A stretch of DNA of 64,000 nt from Planctomicrobium piriforme (lineage in GTDB: Bacteria; Planctomycetota; Planctomycetia; Planctomycetales; Planctomycetaceae). Both the position numbers and the translations under genes were made by a program. The notes below the pieces were generated by a model. It worked only from the letters and a program-made list of their open reading frames with translations, was not told the origin of the DNA and did no database searches. This document shows positions 8,428-16,512 of this stretch, one piece after another (within the stretch, counting starts at the first letter, position 1; each line of letters begins with the position of its first letter). The DNA is taken from positions 28,203 through 92,202 of the forward strand of contig CAMATH010000013.1 in assembly GCA_945860955.1 (NCBI GenBank). Direction: 5' to 3'.

Positions 8428-9768
8428 TCAACTTTTTCCGGGGATCCAGCTTGTTCCCGCAAGAGGAACGCGGGCCATGGCGGCCGCCTCGATGGTGAGG
8501 GCGACCAGATCTTCGCGTTCCAGGTGATGGACGTTCGACTTGCCACAGGCCCGCGCCAGAGTGGTCAGTTCCATCGTCAACACTTGAAGATAGTTCTTGA
8601 GCCGTTGCGCACCCCAGTCGGGTGAAACGCGCACTTCCAGATCGGGAGACTGGGTCGTGATTCCGACCGGACAGCGCCCGGTGTGACAGTGATGGCAAAA
8701 ACCGGGCTCGGTGCCGATCACCGCGTAGTCGCCGCTGGCGTCGTGAGTCTTGCCCTCCAGCGTGTAGTGATCGCTGTTGCAACCGAGCGCCATCAACATC
8801 CCTTGGCCGATCGCGACCGCGTCGGCTCCGAGAGCCAGCGCTTTCGCCACGTCGGCCCCCGATCGAATGCCTCCCGAGATGATGAGCTGCACCTCGCCCA
8901 GCACGTTCATTTCGTCGAGCGCTTCGACCGCCAGCGGAAGCGCCGCGAGCGTCGGGATGCCGGCGTGTTCGATGAAGACCTGTTGCGTCGCCGCCGTCCC
9001 CCCTTGCATTCCATCGATGACAACGACGTCGGCCCCCGCCTTGACGGCGAGCTTCACATCTTCGCGAACCCGGGTGGCCCCCATCTTCACGTAGATGGGA
9101 ACCCGCCAGTCGGTCAGTTCGCGCAGTTCGAGAATCTTGATCGTCAGGTCGTCGGGACCAGTCCAGTCGGGATGCCGACAGGCCGACCGCTGATCGATTC
9201 CCTCGGGAAGGGTCCGCATCTTCGCGACCCGCGGGCTGATCTTCTGTCCCAACAGCATTCCCCCACCGCCCGGCTTCGCCCCCTGCCCGATCACCATTTC
9301 GATCGCGTCGGCTTTCCGCAGATCGTCGGGGTTGAAGCCATACCGCGACGGGAGACACTGGTAGACCAGCGTCTTGGACGACTTCCGCTCTTCGGGAGTC
9401 ATGCCACCATCCCCCGTGGTGGTCGATGTCCCCATCGCCGTCGCGGCCCGACCGAGCGACTCTTTGACGTTCGCCGAGAGCGCCCCGAAACTCATGCCGG
9501 CGATCGTGATCGGAATCTCCAGCTCGATCGGCTGTTTGGCATGCCGGGTGCCCAGCACCGTCTTCGTCGCGCATTTTTCGCGATAGCCTTCCAGCGGATA
9601 ACGCGACGCCGACGCGGTGAGGAAGAGCAGATCGTCGAACGTGGGGAGTTGCCGTTTCGCCCCGAGGCCGCGGATTTCGTACAGCCCATGCTCGGCGGCG
9701 TGGTGAATGTATTCGAGCGTCTGCCGACTGAAACTGAAGCTCTCTTCTTTGCGGATCGGCGGAGTCAT
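8428..9768 (-). CDS. mgsC: N-methylglutamate synthase subunit C (FMN, glutamate synthase-like)
   Basis: FMN-binding glutamate synthase domain protein, 446 residues, homologous to the central and FMN domains of GltB and to rhizobial GlxD. It would catalyse transfer chemistry that makes N-methylglutamate from gamma-glutamylmethylamide. Visible features are ITIAGMSFGALSANVKESL near residue 80, the glycine-rich GQGAKPGGGGMLLGQK loop, the VVVIDGMQGGTAA barrel segment and a Fe-S type cysteine cluster GFCHHCHTGRCPVGITTQ. The start at 9768 overlaps the mgsB stop as ATGA. A longer frame exists upstream but would overlap all of mgsB, so it is rejected. Confidence 0.9.
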   Translation of the reverse strand: MTPPIRKEESFSFSRQTLEYIHHAAEHGLYEIRGLGAKRQLPTFDDLLFLTASASRYPLEGYREKCATKTVLGTRHAKQPIELEIPITIAGMSFGALSANVKESLGRAATAMGTSTTTGDGGMTPEERKSSKTLVYQCLPSRYGFNPDDLRKADAIEMVIGQGAKPGGGGMLLGQKISPRVAKMRTLPEGIDQRSACRHPDWTGPDDLTIKILELRELTDWRVPIYVKMGATRVREDVKLAVKAGADVVVIDGMQGGTAATQQVFIEHAGIPTLAALPLAVEALDEMNVLGEVQLIISGGIRSGADVAKALALGADAVAIGQGMLMALGCNSDHYTLEGKTHDASGDYAVIGTEPGFCHHCHTGRCPVGITTQSPDLEVRVSPDWGAQRLKNYLQVLTMELTTLARACGKSNVHHLEREDLVALTIEAAAMARVPLAGTSWIPGKS

Positions 9769-10460
9769 GAATAAGCCTTGTGGTCTGCGCCGGCGTGCCA
9801 GTGATACAGAGAGCGGGCCGACGCGACCCGTTTGAACGAACCGGGGTCGCGCTCCAACCGGGCGGCTGCGAGCAACCGGGCGATGGTCGCGCGATCGTCG
9901 GCGGTGAGTGGTTCTTCGCGGGCGTCGGCCCCCAGACTGTGGATGGCCCCTCCCACGTAGATGACAGTCTCGTACAGCGAGTCCCCCAGACTCGGGCCGG
10001 CGTCGCCACACACCAGCAGCGTCCCGGCCTGTGCCATGAACGCCGACATGTGCCCGACTCCGCCCCCCACCACAATGTCGCACCCCTTCATCGAGATGCC
10101 GCAACGGGAGGAGGCATCCCCCTCGATGACCACCAGACCCCCATGACCCGAAGCGCCCGCGCATTCCGACGCGCACCCTTTGACCCGCACCTCGCCCGAC
10201 ATGATGTTCTCGGCGACGCTCCACCCCACATTGCCATGGACGGTGACGCGGGCCTGTTTGTTCATCCCGGCGGTGAAGTATCCCGCGTGGCCGCGGATGT
10301 CGACCTCCACGGGCGCGTCGAGACCGACCGCGATGTTGTGAACCCCGAACGGATTGAGGATCTCCACCCGGGCCGAGGATTCGCCCAGGTCGTGGTGCAG
10401 GAACTGATTGATCTCGCGAACGGTCTGTTTTTCGAGATCGAGCGTGATTACACGGTCCAT
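9765..10460 (-). CDS. mgsB: N-methylglutamate synthase subunit B (GXGXG domain)
   Basis: 231-residue protein equal to the C-terminal GXGXG (alpha subunit/GltB structural) domain of glutamate synthase, here encoded as a separate subunit. The right-handed beta-helix is visible as repeating glycine turns: GHAGYFTAGMN, GNVGWSVAENIMSGEVRVKG, GASGHGGLVVIEGDASSRCGISMKG and GDAGPSLGDSLYE. Its role is structural, helping form the tunnel between the amidotransferase and FMN sites. It overlaps mgsA by 13 bases and mgsC by 4, so the three genes are tightly coupled. Confidence 0.88.
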   Translation of the reverse strand: MDRVITLDLEKQTVREINQFLHHDLGESSARVEILNPFGVHNIAVGLDAPVEVDIRGHAGYFTAGMNKQARVTVHGNVGWSVAENIMSGEVRVKGCASECAGASGHGGLVVIEGDASSRCGISMKGCDIVVGGGVGHMSAFMAQAGTLLVCGDAGPSLGDSLYETVIYVGGAIHSLGADAREEPLTADDRATIARLLAAARLERDPGSFKRVASARSLYHWHAGADHKAYS

Positions 10461-11344
10461 GAGTAGATCTGTTCGGGGACCGGTTCGAAAATGTTCGCCT
10501 GCCTGGCGTTGGGCAGGTGGGCCAGCGCCCGGTATTCCGAAGAGATCGCCACGTAGTCGTCGGTCTCGGCCACCACCGCGGGCTTGCAGGCGAACGGGTC
10601 GCGCACCAGCACCAGTTTGTTGGCCGTCGCCATCAGCAGCGTGAAGAACCCGTCGAGTTCTTCGAACCCCTGGCGCAACGCCTCTTCGAGCGTGTTCCCT
10701 TCACGCATCCGCCACTCCAAAAATCGGCAGGCGGCCTCGGTGTCGTTGTCGGTCTCGAAGCGGATTCCCTTCTTTTCCAGCTTGCGACGGATGCTGTACG
10801 GATTCGACAGCGAGCCGTTATGAACCAGACAGAAATCCTCTCCCGCGGTGAAGGGGTGCGCGTGGGCGGGGGAGACCGCCGACTCGGTCGCCATGCGGGT
10901 GTGCCCCACGCTGTGCGTCCCGGTCAGCTTCGTGAATCCATACGAGGCGGAAATGTCTTTGGGGTGCCCCTCATCCTTGAACATGGAAATCGAACGTCCC
11001 GCCGATAGCAGGTGCAGTTCCGGTTCGTGCGATTCGATGTGCCGACGGAACGTCGCGGCATCGACGGCGGCGGTGAACAGGGCGTGGCGTTCGCGGGCGA
11101 CCAGATCGATTTCGCCGCCAAAATGAGCCATCAACCGTCCCCGCAGGTCGTTCCAGTTGTAGTCCGACCGGGGGACGAACAGACTGTAGCGACGCAGCAG
11201 TCCGGGGGTGGGAGACTCGAACACCGCCAGACCGGCGGAATCAGGACCACGGTCCCCCATGCAGGTGAGCATCGGGACGACGAACTCTCCCAGATTCGCC
11301 CGCAATTCGGGCGTCTTGGCGAGAAAACCGACGATTCCGCACAT
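10448..11344 (-). CDS. mgsA: N-methylglutamate synthase subunit A (class II amidotransferase)
   Basis: Class II glutamine amidotransferase domain protein, 298 residues. It would release methylamine, in place of ammonia, from gamma-glutamylmethylamide for use by MgsC. The start at 11344 is fixed by the N-terminal MCGIVGFLAK, in which Cys2 becomes the N-terminal nucleophile after Met removal. The GDRGPDSAGLAVF motif, GHTRMATESAVSPAHAHPF and CLVHNGSLSNP are the canonical Ntn-hydrolase amidotransferase landmarks. It is the first gene of the presumed mgsABC-gmaS-mgdBCDA transcription unit. The 326 bases upstream contain a perfect hairpin (11455-11487) and no obvious regulator gene. Confidence 0.9.
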   Translation of the reverse strand: MCGIVGFLAKTPELRANLGEFVVPMLTCMGDRGPDSAGLAVFESPTPGLLRRYSLFVPRSDYNWNDLRGRLMAHFGGEIDLVARERHALFTAAVDAATFRRHIESHEPELHLLSAGRSISMFKDEGHPKDISASYGFTKLTGTHSVGHTRMATESAVSPAHAHPFTAGEDFCLVHNGSLSNPYSIRRKLEKKGIRFETDNDTEAACRFLEWRMREGNTLEEALRQGFEELDGFFTLLMATANKLVLVRDPFACKPAVVAETDDYVAISSEYRALAHLPNARQANIFEPVPEQIYSWTV

Positions 11345-11454
11345 CGAGAGTGACCGGAGACGAGGGGGGAAACGGGGGGTGGGGTCGGCGAGTGCGGATG
11401 CAGTGTAGAACACGCGGCGAGAGGTTTCCATGGAGTGGCGAGGCCGACTTCGTC

Positions 11455-11487
11455 TGAAAGGCGAAGCCGCCACGGCTTCGCCTTTCA
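11455..11487. repeat. perfect 14-base-arm palindrome upstream of mgsA
   Basis: Arms TGAAAGGCGAAGCC and GGCTTCGCCTTTCA flank the 5-base loop GCCAC. It lies 111 bases upstream of the mgsA start, in the gap between the methylamine cluster and the IS4 remnant (11345-11670). No T-run follows on either strand, so it is a poor intrinsic terminator. It may be a regulatory hairpin, a transcription boundary or a dispersed repeat. The remainder of this gap shows no other gene. Confidence 0.75.
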
Positions 11488-11670
11488 ATCAAACGCATCC
11501 CGGTCTGTCATTTCCCCCCGGCAAACCGGCCAGCGTAAGCTCAATGCCACTTGCTTTGGCATCGAGGACGGAGGCTCGCTGTCGTTTTTCTTGTGGAGAG
11601 CCTTCATGAATTTCGTTGACTTCTGTCGCCGGGTGTGCGCCTTTCTCGGGTAGTCGCGGGGCTGTTTCCG

Positions 11671-12507
11671 CTAGGGATGTTTTTTCTTCGCGGCTACGGC
11701 GAGGGCTTCGTCGTAGCGCTCCAACCATTCGGAGAGACTGCGCATCGGTTTCATAAGCAGGCGGTGTGTCAGCGTTGTCCACACCCCTTTGAATCTCAGG
11801 CGACGCGGCGGGACGCCGGCGAGTTTCGCCGCTTGACGCCGAAATGGCATCGCTAGGTTGTAAGCCATAATCGATGTGCACAGCTCCTTCTGGAACATCT
11901 CCACGCTCTTGGCCCGAATTTTCTCCACGTCCACTGTCACCTTGATGTCGCGAATATCGAACTCCACGTCATACCGACGCTGGTAGGCGGTGGCCGTCGT
12001 CGGGGCGTCCCAATCCAGATTGCTCACCAGGTACAATGACTTATCGCCGGGAATGCGCACTTCGTAAAACAGGACGTCGAGCGAGGCATCCGCGGGTAAT
12101 TCGGGATAGCTGCGGCGATCCTTGACACTGGGAGTCCAGCGCCAACGATACTTCAATTCCCAGATGAACTCCACCGGCAGACGCTGGCGGGTCCGGGAAT
12201 AGGCCCCGGAATTCTCCGACAGAGTGCGCTCTCGCACGCGCTTGTTGTCGGGCAACAGATCGCGCGCATCGCCGACAATTTGTGACACGATCTCATCGAG
12301 TGTCTGACCGCCGCCCAGACGCTGCAAAATCAGCATCCACAACGTGACACCCCGCGTTTACACCATCTGGCTGGTCGAACCTTCGAAGAAATCGAAACCA
12401 AGGCCTCGCGGCGAGGTCTCCATCACCGAGCGAAACAACTGAGCGACCGAATCGCGTTCGTCGGCCGAAAGATCGTCGGCGCTGGCGCGACGGTGCGGTA
12501 TGGCCAC
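11671..12507 (-). pseudogene. decayed IS4-family transposase
   Basis: Remnant of an IS4-family DDE transposase. The C-terminal YREK signature is perfectly spaced (Y-2-R-3-E-6-K within YQRRYDVEFDIRDIK), and the N-terminal RGVTLWMLILQRLGGGQTL segment is also recognisable. Two lesions inactivate it. A TAA at 12358-12360 (minus strand) interrupts the frame just upstream of the RGVTLW segment. The region after SENSGAYSRTRQRLP jumps directly to a later part of the fold, so the stretch expected to hold the first catalytic aspartates is missing. The start is uncertain; GTG 12507 is used. No clear pair of terminal inverted repeats was found. Confidence 0.8.
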
Positions 12508-12519
12508 TCCTTGCAAAAA

Positions 12520-12553
12520 TGGCAGGTTTTCCAGACAAATGGAAGACCTGCCA
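12520..12553. repeat. imperfect inverted repeat next to the IS4 remnant
   Basis: Arms TGGCAGGTTTTCCA (12520-12533) and TGGAAGACCTGCCA (12540-12553) pair over 14 bases with one G-T wobble, around a 6-base loop. The hairpin sits immediately upstream of the transposase remnant. It may be part of the original insertion sequence end or its translation-control hairpin, although no matching copy was seen at the other side. Confidence 0.6.
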
Positions 12554-12678
12554 CCTGGGCGCAAAACTCATGCCGATCGTGAGGGCCGGCGGAAATAATT
12601 CTGAAAGTAAGTGGCATTGGGCTTGCGCCGGCCGGCTCGCCTGGGGTTTCGCCAACGATGTGGACTTTTGTTAGCCGG

Positions 12679-13725
12679 TCAATATTCCCCCAGAACCTCT
12701 TGACCGGCCCGACTCCCCAAACCGCTCCAGGTTTTCCCGTTCACGCTGGAACTCACAAATCGAACCGCTCCGTCTCCCATCAGCGCGTGGACTCCGCCGG
12801 TGTGTTGACTGCGGGCCGCCACGTTCAAACTGAGCCGATCCCACCAGAACGCCTTGCGGACGCTGTGGGGCAATCCACCGCGACAATCGATATCGGGGTC
12901 GTTGGGGGGACGGATGTGGTTGTACATGGAATGTCCCGGCGCGCCGTACAACCAGCGGCTGCCGCGCGTTTGCTGCAACAGGAGTCCATTGCCGTGGCAC
13001 TGCGTGGCGTAGTCGGTCAGCTCAGGCCCGTTCGAGGAATTGTCGTTCCCCTGAGTCAGCACGAAACCGTTCGTGGGGCTGACTCCGTCCCAGGTCGACG
13101 GCCCTCCCTCAGCGATAATCGTTTCGCTGATGCAGACCGTCTGACTCGATCCGTCGCGCAGATCGCGAAAGCCAATGGATGAGTTTTCGAAGAAGACCCC
13201 GGTGACTGCCACGCCGCCCGGGTTGCGGGGCGACAGTGGGTACGTCGTGCCGGTGTTCAACGGATAGTTGTGGACCGCGCTGTTGACGACGACACCATTC
13301 ACGGTATTGGCCTGCAACACCCGGGGCGTGTCGCTGGGGCAGAGAAAGAACGGAATCGTCTGGCCCACCGGAATTCCGTTGAGTGCCGGATTGTCAGGGT
13401 CGGCGTTGAAGTTGATCGTCGCATACAGATTCTGCGCCTCGAGAAACGGCAGCAGGTGGGCGTACGCCGAAAAACAGCGACCGTTTCCATCCCAATCGCT
13501 GCGCATCCGACCCGGGGGAAAGACCCGGTGGGCGTCGTGATAGTTATTGATCGCCAGACCAATCTGCTTGAGGTTGTTCTTGCATTGCGATCGGCGCGCG
13601 GCCTCGCGTGCCTGTTGAACCGCCGGCAGAAGCAGGGCGACCAGAATGCCAATGATGGTGATGACGACGAGAAGTTCAATCAACGTGAAGCCGATTCGTC
13701 GGTGACGGGCAGGAACAGTGACCAT
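12679..13725 (-). CDS. DUF1559 pseudopilin-like exported protein
   Basis: 348-residue protein with a type II/IV pseudopilin N-terminus. A prepilin peptidase site before [10 protein letters not shown] is followed by one hydrophobic helix and the planctomycete motif [24 protein letters not shown]. The C-terminal DUF1559 H-x-G-DG element is visible as [17 protein letters not shown]. Such proteins occur in tens of copies per planctomycete genome; their exact role is unknown. ATG 13725 is preferred because it gives the short basic leader usual for the family; GTG 13758 is possible. It stands alone, divergent from the molybdate regulator gene 128 bases away. Confidence 0.92.
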   Translation of the reverse strand: MVTVPARHRRIGFTLIELLVVITIIGILVALLLPAVQQAREAARRSQCKNNLKQIGLAINNYHDAHRVFPPGRMRSDWDGNGRCFSAYAHLLPFLEAQNLYATINFNADPDNPALNGIPVGQTIPFFLCPSDTPRVLQANTVNGVVVNSAVHNYPLNTGTTYPLSPRNPGGVAVTGVFFENSSIGFRDLRDGSSQTVCISETIIAEGGPSTWDGVSPTNGFVLTQGNDNSSNGPELTDYATQCHGNGLLLQQTRGSRWLYGAPGHSMYNHIRPPNDPDIDCRGGLPHSVRKAFWWDRLSLNVAARSQHTGGVHALMGDGAVRFVSSSVNGKTWSGLGSRAGQEVLGEY

Positions 13726-13814
13726 GAGAACGACTGGCTTGAGGAAGGAACGACACACCGGGCGGAGACGCCTCCCGGAATTGGGCAGACGTCGAGCGGA
13801 AGATTACCTCCCGG

Positions 13815-13856
13815 TTGACACAGATACGATCATGACTGGATAATGATACGATCATG
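13815..13856 (+). promoter_or_regulatory. promoter and paired direct-repeat operator of the molybdate regulator
   Basis: A near-consensus sigma-70 promoter: TTGACA at 13815-13820, an 18-base spacer and GATAAT at 13839-13844. Two exact 12-base direct repeats, GATACGATCATG, lie at 13823-13834 and 13845-13856, so their spacing is 22 bases, about two helical turns. The first lies in the spacer between -35 and -10. The second follows the -10 directly and ends with the ATG of the regulator gene. Transcription would start within a few bases of the ATG, so the mRNA is probably leaderless. The layout fits autorepression by the XRE protein. Confidence 0.75.
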
Positions 13857-14915
13857 TCACTCGGGTCGTCGGTCACCAATCAGGTCAAGCTGTTCCGCGC
13901 TTCCCGCGGCTGGTCGCAGCACGAGCTGGCGACCCGCGCCGGGGTGTCGCGGGCCGAGGTGAGCGCGATTGAGACGGGTCGGCTGGTGCCCTCGGTGGCG
14001 ACCGCCCTGGCGCTGGCCCGGGGGTTCGAATGCCGGCTGGACGATCTGTTTCAATCACGCGAGGACGCCGACCAAACCCCGGAGTGGGCCTGGTTGCCGC
14101 AACAGGAACGCTGTCGATTCTGGGAATCGGAAGTCGCGGGCCGAAATCTGCTGTTTCCCGCGGAGACTGCCTTTCCCTGGGCACCGCCCCATGACGGAAT
14201 CTGTGAATACGGGGTGATTCAGTTTCGTCGGCAGGTTCCCCCGTCGCGGACGCTGGTTCTGGCGTGTTGTGATCCGGCGGCGGGCCTCTTGGCCGCCGAG
14301 TACGCGCGGACGACCGACTTTCGCCTGCTGATCATTCCCCGCTCGAGTGGAGCCGCGCTCGATCTGCTCGCCGACAGTCGGGCGCATCTGGCCGGCCTCC
14401 ACCTGCAGGGTGAGCAGCGCGGGGATGGAAACGCCGATGCGGTTCGATCGCGAATAGGGGCGGGATTCGCGTTGATTCACGTCGCGCGGTGGCAGGCAGG
14501 ACTGGCGATTTCACCGGGGAACAAGGCCCGGACGGTCGGCTCCGTTGTGCGCAGTCGCCTGCGGTGGGTGGGGCGGGAACCGGGTTCTGGAGCCCGGCAA
14601 TGCCTGGACGAATTGCGACCGGGAAAACGGCCGCCTGCCCATCTCGCCGCCAATCATCGCGCGGTCGCCGAGGCGATTCGCGCGGGCTGGGCCGACGTGG
14701 GAGTTTGCGTGCGGCTCGTTTCCGAAGAGGCGGGACTGCGGTTTTTGAAAGTGCGGGACGAATCGTACGACCTGTGTTGTCCCCGGGGCGCGCTCGCCGA
14801 CCCACGCGTTGTGGCGCTGCTGAATGTCCTCCAGTCCGAATCGTACCGTGGACTGCTCGCGGAGCTTCCGGGGTACCAACCGCTGAATACGGGAGAAGTT
14901 CGCGATGTGGAGTAG
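13854..14915 (+). CDS. XRE-family regulator with periplasmic-binding-like ligand domain
   Basis: 353-residue cytoplasmic regulator. An XRE-type helix-turn-helix occupies about residues 8-65 (FRASRGWSQHELATRAGVSR, then AEVSAIETGRLVPS). A long ligand domain of the PBP-like type (PF12727-like) follows, with TLVLACCDPAAGLLAAEY near the start and GWADVGVCVRLVSEEAGLRF plus DESYDLCCP near the end. This architecture occurs beside molybdate uptake genes, and it overlaps modA by 11 bases. It probably senses molybdate or a pterin-bound form and controls its own operon through the repeats at 13823-13856. It is not a ModE homologue: no winged-helix ModE domain or Mop domain is visible. Confidence 0.85.
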   Translation: MSLGSSVTNQVKLFRASRGWSQHELATRAGVSRAEVSAIETGRLVPSVATALALARGFECRLDDLFQSREDADQTPEWAWLPQQERCRFWESEVAGRNLLFPAETAFPWAPPHDGICEYGVIQFRRQVPPSRTLVLACCDPAAGLLAAEYARTTDFRLLIIPRSSGAALDLLADSRAHLAGLHLQGEQRGDGNADAVRSRIGAGFALIHVARWQAGLAISPGNKARTVGSVVRSRLRWVGREPGSGARQCLDELRPGKRPPAHLAANHRAVAEAIRAGWADVGVCVRLVSEEAGLRFLKVRDESYDLCCPRGALADPRVVALLNVLQSESYRGLLAELPGYQPLNTGEVRDVE

Positions 14916-15843
14916 GTTTGTGCGACAGGTGTTCCTGACGCTCGATGATCAATCTGCCAGCACGACGTCGTGCCTGGCGACGGGAGCGCTGCTGTGGGTG
15001 GCCCTGTTCCTGACCGGATGCCAGCCGACCGCGACTCAACCGGCACCGAATTCCACGAATCCGTCGTCCGCTTCCGGTGCCAACGCTGAAGGCGATGTGA
15101 CGGAAGCCGGGGATTCCGCACACCCGGCCGTGAGTGGCACGGTGCGCATCGCCGCCGCTTCGGATTTGCGATTCGCGTTTGAGGAACTCGCCAAGGAATT
15201 CGCGCGGATCGAGTCCCAGGTTGAGTTGCAAGTTACCTTTGGCGCGTCGGGGGCGTTCTTCGCGCAACTCTCGAATGAGGCACCGTTTGATCTGTTTCTC
15301 TCGGCCGACATCGATTTCCCCCGGAAACTGATCGCGCAAGGTCAGGGGGTCGCCAACTCGGAATTCACCTACGGCGTCGGCGAACTGGTGTTGTGGGTTC
15401 GAAGTGATTCCCCGTTAAAACTGCGCGAGGGGGGGATGCGCGTTTTGACTGACCCGCGCGCCGCGAAGATCGCGATCGCCAATCCGGATCATGCGCCCTA
15501 TGGCCGAGCGGCGGTCGCGGCGCTCAAGTCGTTGGAATTGTACGAATCGGCCAAAGATCGACTCGTCCTCGCGGAAAACGTCTCTCAAGCCGTGCAATGG
15601 GTCGACACAGGAGCCGCGGACGTTGGCTTGGTCGCCGCCTCTCTGGTGACCGCCCCGGCGCTCCGCGACATGGGAGATTCTTTCGTGGTCCCTGCCGATT
15701 CGTATCCCCCGTTGGTTCAAGGGGGAGTGATTTTGAATTGGGCCAAAGCTCCCGGGGCGGCCGAGAGATTTCGCGTCTTCCTGATGAGTGAGGCCGGACA
15801 GGCGATTTTGAACCGTTACGGCATTCGAAACCAGAACGGTTGA
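14905..15843 (+). CDS. modA: molybdate ABC transporter substrate-binding lipoprotein
   Basis: 312-residue periplasmic molybdate-binding protein. The N-terminus carries a long leader with hydrophobic core and lipobox LTGC, so it is probably a lipoprotein. A Ser/Thr/Pro-rich linker follows, then the ModA fold starting VRIAAASDLRFAFEELAKEF, where the AASDL motif contributes oxyanion ligands. FGASGAFFAQL, PFDLFLSAD and IANPDHAPYGRAA are typical ModA landmarks. It overlaps the regulator gene and is followed immediately by modB (stop at 15841-15843, GTG start at 15844). Binding of tungstate or another oxyanion cannot be excluded. Confidence 0.93.
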   Translation: MWSRFVRQVFLTLDDQSASTTSCLATGALLWVALFLTGCQPTATQPAPNSTNPSSASGANAEGDVTEAGDSAHPAVSGTVRIAAASDLRFAFEELAKEFARIESQVELQVTFGASGAFFAQLSNEAPFDLFLSADIDFPRKLIAQGQGVANSEFTYGVGELVLWVRSDSPLKLREGGMRVLTDPRAAKIAIANPDHAPYGRAAVAALKSLELYESAKDRLVLAENVSQAVQWVDTGAADVGLVAASLVTAPALRDMGDSFVVPADSYPPLVQGGVILNWAKAPGAAERFRVFLMSEAGQAILNRYGIRNQNG

Positions 15844-16512
15844 GTGCCCGTGGACTGGACCGCTCTCAAACTGACTTTGGCGCTCGCCTTCTCGACGACG
15901 TCGATTCTGTTGCTGTTGGGATTGCCCGTGGCCGCGTGGCTGGCGTCGACCCGGTCCCGCTGGCGCTATGTCGTGGAGGCGGTGGTCGCGTTGCCGTTGG
16001 TTCTTCCTCCCACCGTCCTGGGCTTCTACCTGTTGTGGGGAATGGGTCCGCGAAGCGTTGTGGGCGGCTATTACCATCAGTTCACCGGATCGACGCTGCC
16101 GTTCACATTTCCGGGGATCGTCATCGCCTCGGTCTTGTACAACCTGCCGTTCGCCATTCGACCGTTCACGTCGGCGCTGGCGGCTGTCGACCGGCGGCTG
16201 ATCGAGGCGGCGTGGTGCCTGGGGGTGTCACGGTTCGAGACTTTCGCACGCGTGACGTTGCCACTCGCGTGGCGCGGAATTCTCACCGGTCTGGTCCTGA
16301 CGTTCGCCCACACGATTGGTGAGTTCGGCGTGATTCTGATGGTCGGGGGCAATGTCCCGGGAATCACCCGCACGTTGTCGATGGCGGTCTATGACGATGT
16401 CCAGGCCCTGCGCTACGACGCCGCCGCTGCGACTTCACTTTGGATGCTGGGATTCTCGCTCGTGACGCTGATGTTCGTGCAGACGCTCGACCGGGGGAGA
16501 AACTCGCGATGA
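15844..16512 (+). CDS. modB: molybdate ABC transporter permease
   Basis: 222-residue inner-membrane permease with about five transmembrane helices. The EAA loop that contacts the ATPase reads EAAWCLGVSRFETFARVTLP. PPTVLGFYLLWGMG and AHTIGEFGVILMVGGNVPG are typical ModB segments. The GTG start directly follows the modA stop codon, and the ATGA at the 3' end overlaps the modC start, so the three proteins are produced from one coupled message. Confidence 0.94.
   Translation: MPVDWTALKLTLALAFSTTSILLLLGLPVAAWLASTRSRWRYVVEAVVALPLVLPPTVLGFYLLWGMGPRSVVGGYYHQFTGSTLPFTFPGIVIASVLYNLPFAIRPFTSALAAVDRRLIEAAWCLGVSRFETFARVTLPLAWRGILTGLVLTFAHTIGEFGVILMVGGNVPGITRTLSMAVYDDVQALRYDAAAATSLWMLGFSLVTLMFVQTLDRGRNSR

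Noticed and set aside
8300..10075. 591-codon minus-strand frame across mgsC and mgsB
   Set aside because: Out of frame with the recognised genes and composed of Arg/Gly/Ser-rich low-information sequence; a GC shadow.
8428..11344. Assimilatory glutamate synthase split into three genes
   Set aside because: Separate amidotransferase, GXGXG and FMN subunits next to a GMAS-type ligase match MgsABC; the GltB/GltD architecture with a beta subunit is not present.
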